Assembly: GCF_010093085.1 (NCBI RefSeq)
Contig: NZ_MSRC01000017.1
Span: 62,001-126,000 of the forward strand
DNA: 64,000 nt
Direction of reading: 5' to 3'
From: Bacillus sp. SKDU12
Lineage (GTDB): Bacteria; Bacillota; Bacilli; Bacillales; Bacillaceae
The notes beneath the pieces are model-generated. The model did no database searches. It was not told where the DNA came from and saw only the letters and a list, made by a program, of their open reading frames with translations. The first letter of the stretch is position 1, and every line of letters begins with the position of its first letter. A program made the translations under genes and the position numbers. Below, piece after piece: positions 47,141 through 56,664 of the stretch.

Positions 47141-48313
47141 ATGCAGGCAGAGCTAGAGGGGATATTTTCCAGTGTATTCGGAGAAAAAGAGGGGTTGCGG
47201 TTTTTTTTCGCACCTGGAAGAGTGAATCTGATTGGCGAACATACAGACTATAACGGCGGGCATGTGTTTCCATGCGCGCTTACAATAGGTACATATGCTG
47301 CTGTTGCAGAGAGAAACGACAGGATGGTCAGGATGTATTCAGACAACTTTAAGGCCGCAAGTATCAAGGAATGCAGCCTTGATGACATCCGCTATCAAAA
47401 AGAAGACGACTGGGCGAATTATCCGAAAGGCGTCATTTATGAATTTCAGCAAAGAGGCTACTCCATCCCCCGCGGCTTTGACATTGTATTTTCAGGGAAT
47501 ATTCCAAATGGGGCGGGACTTTCATCTTCCGCTTCTATTGAGCTGCTGATGGGAGTCGTGCTCCAAAGCCTTTTTCATTCTGAAGTGGGTACGCTGGAGC
47601 TTGTCAAAATGGCGCAGCATGCGGAAAATTCATTCATCGGTGTCAATTGCGGGATTATGGACCAATTCGCAATCGGAATGGGGAAAAAACATCATGCGAT
47701 ACTTCTGAATTGCGACACACTCGACTATGAATATAGCAAACTCGATGTCTCTGATCTCACGATGGTCATCGCAAACACCAACAAAAAAAGGACATTGGCA
47801 GACTCGAGCTATAATAAGAGACGCAAAGAATGCAGCGACGCCTTGCTTGATCTGCAAAAAGCACTTGATATTGCCTCATTGGGCGACATCAAGCCCGCTG
47901 ATTTCTTCGCCCATTCCAGCCTGATTCAAAATGAAACGAACAGGCGCCGTGCAAAGCACGCCGTATATGAAAATCAACGTGCCATCAAGACAGCCCGTAT
48001 GTTCAGAGAAAACAATATAGACGAAATTGGGCGGTTAATGAAGGAATCCCACCTTTCATTAAAGGAGGATTATGAAGTGACCTGCCCAGAGCTTGATGAG
48101 CTTGTGTTTGCGGCATGGGGACATGAAGGCGCAATTGGATCAAGAATGACGGGAGCGGGCTTCGGCGGCTGCACCATCAGCATTGTAAAGGATGCGTTTG
48201 TGGATGATTTTATCCAGCAGGTTGGAGATAGATATCAAGAAAAAACAGGACTCAAAGCGGATTTTTATGTCGCTGATATCGGAGAGGGAGCGAGAGAACT
48301 GAAGGGGGAATGA
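47141..48313 (+). CDS. galK: galactokinase
   Basis: GHMP kinase of 390 residues that phosphorylates galactose at C1, the first step of the Leloir pathway. It has the galactokinase signature GRVNLIGEHTDYNGG, the ATP-binding loop PNGAGLSSSASIE and the C-terminal GAGFGGCTISIV. I chose ATG 47141 after AAAGGTGATTG; a TTG two codons earlier is less likely. The gap to galT is three bases, so they form one operon; galE is elsewhere. Confidence 0.94.
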   Translation: MQAELEGIFSSVFGEKEGLRFFFAPGRVNLIGEHTDYNGGHVFPCALTIGTYAAVAERNDRMVRMYSDNFKAASIKECSLDDIRYQKEDDWANYPKGVIYEFQQRGYSIPRGFDIVFSGNIPNGAGLSSSASIELLMGVVLQSLFHSEVGTLELVKMAQHAENSFIGVNCGIMDQFAIGMGKKHHAILLNCDTLDYEYSKLDVSDLTMVIANTNKKRTLADSSYNKRRKECSDALLDLQKALDIASLGDIKPADFFAHSSLIQNETNRRRAKHAVYENQRAIKTARMFRENNIDEIGRLMKESHLSLKEDYEVTCPELDELVFAAWGHEGAIGSRMTGAGFGGCTISIVKDAFVDDFIQQVGDRYQEKTGLKADFYVADIGEGARELKGE

Positions 48314-48316
48314 CAT

Positions 48317-49864
48317 ATGAGCATCGTTGAACATCTGGAACAGCTGTTGGAATATGGGCTGGAACGAAAACTGATTTCGATCTGGGATCAGGCATATACG
48401 AGAAACCGTCTTTATGAAGCATTGGACATTAAACCTCCCGCGCCGGTCTCTCGCACATCGATCAAACAGGCGCAACGCCTGCCGGATTTGCTTGCTCCTA
48501 TTTACAAATGGGCTGTGGAAACCGGGAGAATGGAAGCGGATACAGATACATACCGCGACCTGCTCAGCGCAAAGCTGATGGGATGTTTTGTGCCTGCGCC
48601 ATCTGAGGTCATCCGCAAATTTGAAGAGACAAAAGCATTATACGGGCCAAAACAGGCGACAAAGGAATTTTATCAATATTCAGAGGATATCTATTATATC
48701 CGGTCTGACAGGATCGCCAAAAACGTTCATTGGACGGTGTCGACCGAATATGGTGAGCTGGAAATGACTATTAATCTGTCAAAACCTGAAAAGGACCCTA
48801 AAGCGATTGCCGCTGCAAAAGAGCAGAAGCAGGTAAATTATCCACTGTGTTTGCTGTGTAAAGAAAATGTCGGGTATGAGGGAAGCGTGGATCACCCAGC
48901 TCGGCAAAACCACAGAATCATTCCGGTCATCCTTAAAGGCGAACAATGGTACTTGCAGTTCTCGCCATATGTTTATTATCAGGAGCATTGCATCGTCTTA
49001 AAGGGTGAGCATGAACCGATGGAGATCAGCAGAAAAACATTTGAAAGGCTGCTGTCATTTCTCAGGCAATATCCGCATTACTTTATCGGTTCGAATGCGG
49101 ATTTGCCGATTGTCGGCGGCAGCATCCTAAGCCATGACCATTTCCAAGGCGGGGCGCACGATTTTCCGATGGCGCGTGCACAAGCAGAAGACGTTTATGA
49201 ATTAAATGATTATCCCGGCGTGACGCTGGGCTTAGTGAAGTGGCCGATGTCCGTGCTCAGACTCCAAGGAAACAATCCGGATTGTATCGCCGAAGCTGCT
49301 GATCATATATTCCGCACATGGAAAACGTATTCCGATGAAAAAGCAGGCATCGCCTCATCTACAGGCGATACGCCCCATAATACGGTCACACCGATTGCGC
49401 GGCGCAGGGGAGACTTGTACGAGCTCGATATCGTGCTGAGAAACAACCGGACGGATGAGGAGCATCCATTAGGAATATTTCATCCTCATCAGGAAGTCCA
49501 CCATATTAAAAAGGAAAATATCGGCCTGATTGAAGTCATGGGATTGGCAATATTGCCGGGGCGTTTACAGGAAGAAATGAAAGAAACGGCAGCGGCGCTC
49601 TGCTCTGCTGATCCGAAAACAGCTTTAGAGCAAAACCCGCTCACAGCAAAGCATAAGGAATGGGCTCTTCAGTTGAGGGGAAAAAGAACAATAACAAAAG
49701 AGAATGCGGATCTTGTCGTAAAGGAAGAGCTTGGACACGTATTCACGCGCATTCTTGAACACGCAGGTGTATTTAAACAGACACCGGAGGGCAAACAGGC
49801 CTTCAAAAGGTTTATCAATCATTTAGGCGTCAAACGAGTCAAAAGCCTCAGCCATGAAAGCTGA
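48317..49864 (+). CDS. galT: UDP-glucose--hexose-1-phosphate uridylyltransferase, class II
   Basis: Enzyme of 515 residues that exchanges UMP between UDP-glucose and galactose 1-phosphate. It belongs to the Firmicute-type (GalT-2) branch, longer than the E. coli form. The active-site region is GGSILSHDHFQGGAHDFPM, and DHPARQNHRIIP is also typical. GAAGGGGGAATGACAT precedes the ATG. The end of the coding region runs into the following terminator hairpin. Confidence 0.94.
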   Translation: MSIVEHLEQLLEYGLERKLISIWDQAYTRNRLYEALDIKPPAPVSRTSIKQAQRLPDLLAPIYKWAVETGRMEADTDTYRDLLSAKLMGCFVPAPSEVIRKFEETKALYGPKQATKEFYQYSEDIYYIRSDRIAKNVHWTVSTEYGELEMTINLSKPEKDPKAIAAAKEQKQVNYPLCLLCKENVGYEGSVDHPARQNHRIIPVILKGEQWYLQFSPYVYYQEHCIVLKGEHEPMEISRKTFERLLSFLRQYPHYFIGSNADLPIVGGSILSHDHFQGGAHDFPMARAQAEDVYELNDYPGVTLGLVKWPMSVLRLQGNNPDCIAEAADHIFRTWKTYSDEKAGIASSTGDTPHNTVTPIARRRGDLYELDIVLRNNRTDEEHPLGIFHPHQEVHHIKKENIGLIEVMGLAILPGRLQEEMKETAAALCSADPKTALEQNPLTAKHKEWALQLRGKRTITKENADLVVKEELGHVFTRILEHAGVFKQTPEGKQAFKRFINHLGVKRVKSLSHES

Positions 49865-49871
49865 GGCTTTT
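49841..49871 (+). terminator. galKT terminator
   Basis: AAAAGCCTCAGC and GCTGAGGCTTTT form a 12-bp stem that includes the galT stop. Confidence 0.88.
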
Positions 49872-49890
49872 CTGGTTTTCTCGCAAAACA

Positions 49891-49920
49891 AATGCCCAAA
49901 GCGCTGACACTTTGGGCATC
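49891..49920 (-). terminator. ywzA terminator
   Basis: ATGCCCAAAG and CTTTGGGCAT form a 10-bp stem just past the ywzA stop, with T-rich sequence following on the minus strand. Confidence 0.75.
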
Positions 49921-49927
49921 GTTATTT

Positions 49928-50176
49928 TTAGCCTTTTCTTCTGGTTAATAGACTTACTAGAAATACAACAATTGCTGCGCCGATTACCGCAGGAATGATC
50001 GCAAATCCTCCTAGATGCGGCCCCCATGTTCCAAGAAGCCCATGTCCAATCCAGGCACCAATAAGGCCTGCGATCATAGACCCAATAATTCCTCCGGGCA
50101 TATCTCCTTTCACAAACAGGCTGCCAAGCCAACCGATAATAATAGCGACAATAAGAGAAATAATGAAACTCATCAT
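49928..50176 (-). CDS. ywzA: GlsB/YeaQ/YmgE-family membrane stress protein
   Basis: Protein of 82 residues with three hydrophobic helices and the family pattern GWLGSLFVKGDMPGGIIGSM, followed by AGLIGAWIGHGLLGTWGP. Its molecular role is unknown; it is annotated in B. subtilis as a general stress protein. Two ATGs in tandem (50176, 50173) follow AGGATG; the ATG at 50185 is upstream of that site. A SigB-like promoter precedes it. Confidence 0.85.
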   Translation of the reverse strand: MMSFIISLIVAIIIGWLGSLFVKGDMPGGIIGSMIAGLIGAWIGHGLLGTWGPHLGGFAIIPAVIGAAIVVFLVSLLTRRKG

Positions 50177-50210
50177 ATAACACATCCTATTTCGATTTAT
50201 TTGTTTATAT

Positions 50211-50237
50211 CATTCCACTGTTTGATATTTGATAAAC
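50211..50237 (-). promoter_or_regulatory. candidate SigB promoter of ywzA
   Basis: On the minus strand GTTTAT, a 15-base spacer and GGAATG resemble the SigB consensus at a sensible distance from ywzA. Confidence 0.5.
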
Positions 50238-50683
50238 ATTTGAATGCTTTCATAAAAAATGGAAACAATTCAGAGCATATCGACGCTTTACTAAGCCTTT
50301 TTTTTCAAAAATGGTTGCGTTAAAATGGTAACTGTGTGAAATGGTACTAGACAAGGAAAAATCATTTCTATCTAAAAAGTTTAACAAAATGAAACTTTTG
50401 ATTGACCTAGGTTTTTTATTATGGTAAACCTTTACTTGTCAGAAATAATTCTTCACTATCTTTCTTTACTTATATGCGGAAATATCTAAAAACTTTTCAT
50501 CTTAAGCGATAGATGTGAATAAAGTTGGAGCATTTTTTGTCGATTTTATGACATTTAAGCGAAAAAGGGATGAAGTTTAGAAAAAAATAAAGCTAATATG
50601 TGAACTTTTTGATAGCATAACAAAGTAAAGAAAAGATTTTGAGGAAGTTGCACTTCAGATTTATTACACCAATAGGAAGGATG
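50238..50683 (+). promoter_or_regulatory. qoxA upstream region
   Basis: About 450 AT-rich bases without a gene. TTGACC near 50403 with TAAACC about 17 bases on is a possible SigA promoter for the qox operon. No cre match, hairpin or other site stood out. Confidence 0.35.
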
Positions 50684-51649
50684 GTGATCTTCTTGTTCAG
50701 AGCATTAAAACCGTTGCTTGTATTAGCGCTGTTAACTGTGGTTTTCGTCCTTGGGGGATGCAGCAATGCTTCAGTATTAGATCCAAAAGGACCTGTAGCT
50801 GAACAGCAAAGTGATTTAATCCTGTTATCTATCGGATTTATGCTGTTTATTGTCGGGGTTGTCTTTGTTCTATTTACCATTATCTTAGTAAAATACCGCG
50901 ACCGTAAAGGCAAAGATAATGGATCTTATAACCCAAAAATTCATGGTAACACGTTCTTAGAAGTAGTCTGGACAGTGATCCCAATTTTAATCGTCATTGC
51001 ACTTTCTGTGCCAACCGTACAGACGATATATTCATTAGAAAAAGCTCCTGAAGCAACAAAGGACAAAGAGCCTCTTGTTGTTTATGCTACTTCGGTAGAC
51101 TGGAAATGGGTATTTAGCTACCCGGAACAAGATATTGAAACGGTCAACTACTTAAACATTCCTGTCGACCGCCCGATCTTGTTCAAAATTGCATCTGCAG
51201 ATTCTATGGCTTCGCTATGGATTCCTCAGCTTGGAGGACAAAAATACGCGATGGCAGGCATGCTGATGGATCAATACTTACAGGCCGATAAAGTGGGAAC
51301 TTACGAAGGCCGCAACGCGAACTTCACAGGTGAACATTTTGCAGACCAAGAGTTTGATGTAAATGCAGTCACGCAAAAAGACTTTAACAGCTGGGTGAAA
51401 AAGACTCAGAAAGAGTCTCCTAAGCTGACAAAAGAGAAGTATGATGAATTGATGCTTCCTGAAAATGTGGACGAATTAACGTTCTCTTCCACTCACTTAA
51501 AATACGTTGATCACGGACAAGATGCTGAGTACGCGATGGAAGCGCGCAAACGCCTAGGCTATCAAGCTGTTTCTCCGCACTCTAAAACAGATCCGTTTGA
51601 AAACGTAAAGAAAAATGAATTTAAGAAGTCTGATGATACAGAAGAATGA
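50684..51649 (+). CDS. qoxA: cytochrome aa3-600 menaquinol oxidase subunit II
   Basis: Lipoprotein subunit of 321 residues. A lipobox LGGCSNAS (Cys near residue 27) follows the signal helix, then two membrane helices and an extracellular cupredoxin-like domain (WKWVFSYPEQD, SLWIPQLGGQKYAM). The Cys/His/Met set of a CuA site is missing, as expected for a quinol rather than cytochrome c oxidase. I placed the start at GTG 50684 to match the 321-residue length I recall. ATG 50681 is an equal choice, and the ribosome site AGGAAGG lies very close to both. Confidence 0.92.
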   Translation: MIFLFRALKPLLVLALLTVVFVLGGCSNASVLDPKGPVAEQQSDLILLSIGFMLFIVGVVFVLFTIILVKYRDRKGKDNGSYNPKIHGNTFLEVVWTVIPILIVIALSVPTVQTIYSLEKAPEATKDKEPLVVYATSVDWKWVFSYPEQDIETVNYLNIPVDRPILFKIASADSMASLWIPQLGGQKYAMAGMLMDQYLQADKVGTYEGRNANFTGEHFADQEFDVNAVTQKDFNSWVKKTQKESPKLTKEKYDELMLPENVDELTFSSTHLKYVDHGQDAEYAMEARKRLGYQAVSPHSKTDPFENVKKNEFKKSDDTEE

Positions 51650-51677
51650 TATTTGATCAGGAAAGGAGGAAGCCCGC

Positions 51678-53627
51678 ATGAAAATGAGATGGGACGAATT
51701 TTTCGTAACTGGTGACCCATTAATTTTGGGCGCACAAGTTTCCATTGCGCTTTCAACCATTGCCATCATCTTTGTACTGACTTACTTCAAAAAATGGAAA
51801 TGGCTCTGGTCTGAATGGATAACTACCGTTGACCATAAAAAACTCGGAATTATGTATATTATATCTGCTGTAATTATGTTTTTCCGCGGTGGTGTCGACG
51901 GCGTGATGATGCGCGCCCAGCTAGCGCTTCCGAATAACAGTTTTTTAGACTCAAACCACTATAATGAAATTTTTACAACACACGGTACAATCATGATCAT
52001 CTTCATGGCGATGCCGTTCTTAATCGGTCTTATCAACGTTGTTGTACCTCTTCAAATCGGTGCGCGCGACGTTGCGTTCCCTTACTTGAACAACCTAAGC
52101 TTCTGGACGTTCTTCGTAGGGGCGATGCTTTTCAATATTTCTTTCGTTATCGGAGGTTCTCCGAATGCAGGCTGGACAAGTTACATGCCGCTTGCAAGTA
52201 ACGACATGAGCCCTGGGCCGGGTGAGAACTATTACCTCCTCGGACTTCAGATTGCAGGTATCGGTACCCTGATGACAGGGATCAACTTTATGGTAACAAT
52301 CTTAAAAATGAGAACAAAAGGCATGACATTAATGCGTATGCCAATGTTCACTTGGACAACACTGATCACAATGGTTATTATCGTGTTTGCGTTCCCTGTT
52401 CTTACAGTAGCATTAGCACTTTTATCTTTTGATCGTTTGTTCGGCGCTCACTTTTTCACATTGGAAGCGGGCGGTATGCCAATGCTTTGGGCTAACTTGT
52501 TCTGGATTTGGGGACATCCTGAAGTATATATCGTTATTCTTCCGGCGTTCGGTATTTTCTCAGAAATCATCTCAAGCTTTGCAAGAAAACAATTGTTTGG
52601 TTACAAAGCGATGGTTGGTTCTATTATCGCCATCTCCGTATTGAGTTTCTTAGTTTGGACTCACCATTTCTTCACAATGGGGAACAGTGCGTCCGTTAAC
52701 TCATTCTTCTCAATTACGACAATGGCAATCTCAATCCCGACCGGGGTTAAAATCTTTAACTGGCTCTTTACAATGTATAAAGGCCGAATTAGCTTTACAA
52801 CGCCTATGCTGTGGGCGCTTGCGTTCATTCCGAACTTCGTGATCGGCGGGGTTACAGGGGTTATGCTTGCGATGGCAGCAGCGGATTATCAATATCATAA
52901 TACGTACTTCCTTGTATCTCACTTCCACTATGTGCTGATTGCGGGTACTGTATTTGCTTGTTTCGCAGGATTTATTTTCTGGTATCCAAAAATGTTCGGT
53001 CACAAGCTGAACGAAAGAATCGGAAAATGGTTCTTCTGGATCTTTATGATCGGTTTCAATGTATGTTTCTTCCCTCAATATTTCTTGGGGCTTCAAGGCA
53101 TGCCTCGCCGTATTTACACATACGGACCGAATGACGGCTGGACAACATTGAACTTTATCTCAACTGTCGGAGCTTTCATGATGGGTATAGGATTCTTAAT
53201 CCTTTGCTATAACATCTACTACAGCTTCCGTTACTCTACTCGTGAAATCAGCGGAGATTCATGGGGTGTGGGACGTACGCTTGATTGGGCGACTTCTTCT
53301 GCGATTCCGCCGCATTACAACTTTGCGGTGCTTCCTGAAGTTAAATCTCAAGATGCATTCCTGCATATGAAAGAAGAAAAAACTGAATTATACCCTGAAA
53401 GCAAATTCAAGAAAATTCATATGCCAAGCAACTCAGGCAGACCGTTCTTTATGTCTGTTGCCTTCGGTCTCGCCGGCTTTGGACTTGTCTTTGAATGGTA
53501 CTGGATGGGCGTAGTCGGATTGATTGGAGTCTTGCTCTGCATGGTTCTGCGTTCATTCGAATACGACAACGGCTACTACGTTAGTGTTGATGAAATAAAA
53601 GAGACGGAAAGAAAGATTTCCGAATAA
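51678..53627 (+). CDS. qoxB: cytochrome aa3-600 menaquinol oxidase subunit I
   Basis: Catalytic haem-copper subunit of 649 residues with about fourteen helices. Haem and CuB ligands are visible: [43 protein letters not shown] and [11 protein letters not shown]. The proton-channel glutamate lies in GHPEVY. It oxidises menaquinol, reduces O2 and pumps protons. AAAGGAGG precedes the ATG. With cydABCD in the same window, both quinol oxidase systems are represented. Confidence 0.96.
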   Translation: MKMRWDEFFVTGDPLILGAQVSIALSTIAIIFVLTYFKKWKWLWSEWITTVDHKKLGIMYIISAVIMFFRGGVDGVMMRAQLALPNNSFLDSNHYNEIFTTHGTIMIIFMAMPFLIGLINVVVPLQIGARDVAFPYLNNLSFWTFFVGAMLFNISFVIGGSPNAGWTSYMPLASNDMSPGPGENYYLLGLQIAGIGTLMTGINFMVTILKMRTKGMTLMRMPMFTWTTLITMVIIVFAFPVLTVALALLSFDRLFGAHFFTLEAGGMPMLWANLFWIWGHPEVYIVILPAFGIFSEIISSFARKQLFGYKAMVGSIIAISVLSFLVWTHHFFTMGNSASVNSFFSITTMAISIPTGVKIFNWLFTMYKGRISFTTPMLWALAFIPNFVIGGVTGVMLAMAAADYQYHNTYFLVSHFHYVLIAGTVFACFAGFIFWYPKMFGHKLNERIGKWFFWIFMIGFNVCFFPQYFLGLQGMPRRIYTYGPNDGWTTLNFISTVGAFMMGIGFLILCYNIYYSFRYSTREISGDSWGVGRTLDWATSSAIPPHYNFAVLPEVKSQDAFLHMKEEKTELYPESKFKKIHMPSNSGRPFFMSVAFGLAGFGLVFEWYWMGVVGLIGVLLCMVLRSFEYDNGYYVSVDEIKETERKISE

Positions 53628-53640
53628 GGAGGCGTGAGTT

Positions 53641-54255
53641 ATGGAACATGCAGAACACGGCAATTCTAACGCGCCTATGGAATATCAATCTGAAACCGGC
53701 AGACTTAATATTCTCGGGTTTTGGATCTTTTTAGGGGCAGAAATTGTGTTGTTCTCAACACTATTTGCAACCTTCTTCGTTCTTAAAAACAGAACAGCAG
53801 GAGGTGTCTTACCGGACGAACTGTTTGAAGTCAATCTGGTAATGATTATGACGTTCTTGCTGCTTATCAGCAGCTTCACCTGCGGGATCGCTGTTCATGA
53901 AATGCGCCGCGGAAGTTTAAAAGGCGTAGTCATTTGGACAATTATCACTCTTCTTCTCGGTGCTGGCTTCGTCGGATGCGAGATCAACGAGTTTGTCCAC
54001 TATGTACATGAAGGAGCATCTCTCGGTACAAGTGCGTTCTGGTCTGGATTCTTTGTATTACTTGGAACTCACGGAACTCACGTAACAATCGGTATTTTCT
54101 GGATTGCAGGAATTCTGATTCAGTTGAAGAAACGCGGCTTAACTCCGCAAACTTCATCTAAAATCTTTATCTCAAGCTTGTACTGGCACTTCTTAGATGT
54201 TGTATGGATTTTCATCTTTACAGGTGTCTATCTCATGGGATTGGGGGGTCTGTAA
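53641..54255 (+). CDS. qoxC: cytochrome aa3-600 menaquinol oxidase subunit III
   Basis: Subunit III of 204 residues with five helices and the family segments LGFWIFLGAEIVLFSTLFAT, SGFFVLLGTHGTHVTIG and LYWHFLDVVWIFIF. It carries no redox centre and stabilises the complex. The gap to qoxB is 13 bases with an AAGGAGG site, and only one base separates its stop from the qoxD start. Confidence 0.95.
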   Translation: MEHAEHGNSNAPMEYQSETGRLNILGFWIFLGAEIVLFSTLFATFFVLKNRTAGGVLPDELFEVNLVMIMTFLLLISSFTCGIAVHEMRRGSLKGVVIWTIITLLLGAGFVGCEINEFVHYVHEGASLGTSAFWSGFFVLLGTHGTHVTIGIFWIAGILIQLKKRGLTPQTSSKIFISSLYWHFLDVVWIFIFTGVYLMGLGGL

Positions 54256-54256
54256 A

Positions 54257-54631
54257 ATGGCAAACAAATCTGCTGAACACAGTCACTTTCCATGGAAGCA
54301 CGTTGTAGGTTTTGCACTTTCTATCGTTTTGACCCTGCTGGCTCTTTGGATTGCAGTGTATACTGAATTGAGTCCATCAGCTAAACTTTGGATCATTTTC
54401 GGCTTCGCATTTATTCAGGCGGCGCTGCAGCTTCTCATGTTTATGCACATGAGAGAGAGCGAAAACGGCACGATTCAAGTCGGAAACACGCTGTTCGGAT
54501 TTTTCGGCGCGATTGTTATCGTACTTGGCTCAATCTGGATTTTCGCGGCTCACTATCATCATGGTGACCATATGGACGGAAATCCTCCTGGAGGCACTGA
54601 ACACTCAGAGCACTCTGGCCATAACGAATAA
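54257..54631 (+). CDS. qoxD: cytochrome aa3-600 menaquinol oxidase subunit IV
   Basis: Subunit IV of 124 residues with three helices and a histidine-rich tail (HYHHGDHMDG). The segment FAFIQAALQLLMFMHMRESE is diagnostic for this family. ATG 54257 follows GGGGGG at the end of qoxC; an upstream in-frame start at 54197 lies inside qoxC. It closes the operon before a strong terminator. Confidence 0.95.
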   Translation: MANKSAEHSHFPWKHVVGFALSIVLTLLALWIAVYTELSPSAKLWIIFGFAFIQAALQLLMFMHMRESENGTIQVGNTLFGFFGAIVIVLGSIWIFAAHYHHGDHMDGNPPGGTEHSEHSGHNE

Positions 54632-54634
54632 TAC

Positions 54635-54665
54635 AAAAACCCTCTTCGTTAGAAGAGGGTTTTTT
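54635..54665. terminator. qoxABCD terminator (bidirectional with ywcE)
   Basis: AAAAACCCTCTTC and GAAGAGGGTTTTTT form a 13-bp stem between the converging genes qoxD and ywcE. Confidence 0.9.
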
Positions 54666-54672
54666 GCTGTTT

Positions 54673-54933
54673 TCAGCTGCTTCGCTTTCTGCGAAGATAC
54701 GGAAGTCCGTAAATGATAAATGCGGCGATATGAGCGACAATGACGTTGACGGCAAACAAGACAATCATGAGAGTGTGTCCGAGTGGAGAAAGGCTTTCTG
54801 TTGCGTAAAAATAGAAGAAAACCCACATTAAAATGATTGGCGGAATGGCTGAGAGTGCGACTTTTTTGTTATCAAGCCAAATAAAGAGGGGGGTTGCGCT
54901 GGCAACCAGTAAATAAGCAAAAAACATGTCCAT
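54673..54933 (-). CDS. ywcE: holin-like spore protein YwcE
   Basis: Protein of 86 residues with three hydrophobic helices and a basic end (PYLRRKRSS), shaped like a class I holin. From B. subtilis work, YwcE is needed for proper spore coat/cortex morphology and germination and is repressed by AbrB during growth. AAAGGAGAC precedes the ATG. It is transcribed alone. The function here is inferred by close similarity. Confidence 0.86.
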   Translation of the reverse strand: MDMFFAYLLVASATPLFIWLDNKKVALSAIPPIILMWVFFYFYATESLSPLGHTLMIVLFAVNVIVAHIAAFIIYGLPYLRRKRSS

Positions 54934-54956
54934 TATACCCGTCTCCTTTCATTTTT

Positions 54957-54970
54957 TGATAACGTTTACA
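54957..54970. promoter_or_regulatory. cre-like site upstream of ywcE
   Basis: TGATAACGTTTACA matches the cre consensus at all but one fixed position. It lies 24 bases upstream of the ywcE start, so it could mediate carbon control of ywcE. Confidence 0.45.
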
Positions 54971-55170
54971 AAAATGAAATAGAGGAACTGAGTTGTGTCT
55001 GTTTTGTGATTGTTTTTTGAACATTCTGTTACAATTATTATACCATGTTTTCCAAAAATTGATATACGCTTTTGCGGAAAAGGTCTGGACCTATCGTCTT
55101 ATTTTTAGAGAGACATTTGGCAGGAGAATGTATAGATGCTGAAGTTTTAATGAATTCGCATAGTTTATAT
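54971..55170. other. ywcE-rodA intergenic region, left part
   Basis: AT-rich DNA without a gene. TTGAAC near 55017 and TATACC 16 bases on could be a SigA promoter reading toward the hairpin at 55176. A short palindrome AGGTCTGGACCT lies at 55081-55092. Confidence 0.35.
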
Positions 55171-55175
55171 CACAG

Positions 55176-55198
55176 AACCTCCTTTAAGGAGGTTTTTA
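55176..55198 (+). promoter_or_regulatory. hairpin that is either a terminator or a mask of a Shine-Dalgarno site
   Basis: AACCTCC-TTTAA-GGAGGTT is followed by TTTATTT. It is shaped like an intrinsic terminator, yet no gene precedes it. The right arm is also the ribosome site AAGGAGG of a 20-codon frame that starts seven bases later, so the structure could hide that site. Confidence 0.5.
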
Positions 55199-55199
55199 T

Positions 55200-55262
55200 T
55201 TGAAAAGTTTTGTGTCAATCGAAACATTTCAGTTTATGATACGTCATATTTCGTGTAGCTGA
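55200..55262 (+). CDS. possible 20-codon small ORF upstream of rodA
   Basis: TTG 55200 lies seven bases after AAGGAGG and opens a frame of 20 codons beginning MKSFVSIETFQFM and ending CS before TGA. It has no known relatives. It may be a leader peptide, a sORF or chance; the near-ideal ribosome site argues for a second look. Confidence 0.3.
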   Translation: MKSFVSIETFQFMIRHISCS

Positions 55263-55381
55263 AAAAGCGCCACAAATGCGCAAAAAACATAAATGGAAAC
55301 GAGCTTCACGTGTCATCTTGAAGATGGTTCATGTATAATAAACATTAGTGATTTTCCGATGAAAATGTAAGGCGGGATAGA

Positions 55382-56560
55382 ATGAGTCGATATAAGAAAC
55401 AGCAAAACCCCTTTTATCAGGGGGATTTGATTTTTATATTTAGTGTTTTTTTTATTATAAGTGTAGTATCAATTTATGCTGCCGGTCAATTTGGGCAGTA
55501 TGGGAGCTCAGACTGGATACAGCAGCTTGTGTTTTATCTGTTAGGGGCTATTGCCATCACAGTGATTTTGTACTTTGATTTAGAACAGCTTGAAAAATTA
55601 AGTTTATATATTTTTATCATTGGTATTTTATCTTTGATTATTTTGAAAATCAGCCCTGAGTCCATTGCACCGGTCATTAAAGGAGCAAAAAGTTGGTTTA
55701 GATTTGGGAGGCTAACCATACAGCCTTCAGAGTTCATGAAGGTCGGTTTGATTATGATGATTGCCTCAGTCATCGGAAAAGCTAATCCTAAAGGAGTTCG
55801 GACGCTAAGAGATGATATATACCTCTTATTAAAGATCGCGGGTGTTGCAGTTGTCCCAGTTGTTCTTATTTTGATGCAAGATGCGGGGACAGCGGGTATT
55901 TGTATGTTTATCGTTCTTGTAATGGTTTTTATGTCGGGGATCAATTGGAAGCTGATTACAATCATTGCTGGTTCAGGTATCTTACTCATTTCAATCGTTT
56001 TATTAGTAATGATAAACTTTCCCGACGCTGCTCAATCAGTCGGAATACAGGAATATCAAATTAAGAGGGTCACTTCTTGGGTTTCTAATTCAAATGATAC
56101 ACAGAATGATGATAGCGGATGGCAAGTTGATCAAGCTGTCATGGCTATAGGATCTGGGGGCATTTTAGGAAATGGTATTTCTCATTTAAAGGTTTATGTT
56201 CCAGAAAGTACGACTGACTTCATTTTCTCTATAATAGGTGAATCTTTTGGATTTTTAGGCTGTGCTTTTGTCGTTATCATGTTCTTCTTCTTAATTTACA
56301 GACTTGTCGTATTGATTGATAAGATACATCCGTATAACCGTTTTGCATCTTTCTTTTGCGTTGGATTTACGGCGTTAATTGTGATTCATACATTTCAAAA
56401 TATCGGAATGAACATCGGCATCATGCCTGTTACCGGGATTCCGTTGCTGTTTATCAGCTACGGGGGAAGCTCGACACTCTCTACGCTAATCGGCTTCGGG
56501 ATTGTGTATAACGCGAGTGTGCAGCTGACGAAATACAGAAGTTATCTTTTTAATTCTTAA
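55382..56560 (+). CDS. rodA: SEDS-family peptidoglycan glycosyltransferase RodA
   Basis: Membrane enzyme of 392 residues with ten helices (also ywcF). It polymerises lipid II in the elongasome together with class B PBPs. Family segments are [19 protein letters not shown], the catalytic-region [18 protein letters not shown] and [16 protein letters not shown] near the C terminus. TATAAT at about 55334 is a possible -10 box. AAGGCGGG precedes the ATG by seven bases. It is essential for rod shape in B. subtilis. Confidence 0.94.
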   Translation: MSRYKKQQNPFYQGDLIFIFSVFFIISVVSIYAAGQFGQYGSSDWIQQLVFYLLGAIAITVILYFDLEQLEKLSLYIFIIGILSLIILKISPESIAPVIKGAKSWFRFGRLTIQPSEFMKVGLIMMIASVIGKANPKGVRTLRDDIYLLLKIAGVAVVPVVLILMQDAGTAGICMFIVLVMVFMSGINWKLITIIAGSGILLISIVLLVMINFPDAAQSVGIQEYQIKRVTSWVSNSNDTQNDDSGWQVDQAVMAIGSGGILGNGISHLKVYVPESTTDFIFSIIGESFGFLGCAFVVIMFFFLIYRLVVLIDKIHPYNRFASFFCVGFTALIVIHTFQNIGMNIGIMPVTGIPLLFISYGGSSTLSTLIGFGIVYNASVQLTKYRSYLFNS

Positions 56561-56563
56561 TGC

Positions 56564-56594
56564 AGACAGCCTTTTTGGAGGCTGTCTTTTTTTA
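56564..56594 (+). terminator. rodA terminator
   Basis: AGACAGCC and GGCTGTCT form an 8-bp stem followed by seven T's. Confidence 0.88.
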
Positions 56595-56664
56595 TTGCAG
56601 AGCATTTTGCTTTTGAGTTTCGTTTTTTTCGGATATGATAAAAAGAGATAAGGAGGTTCTTATG

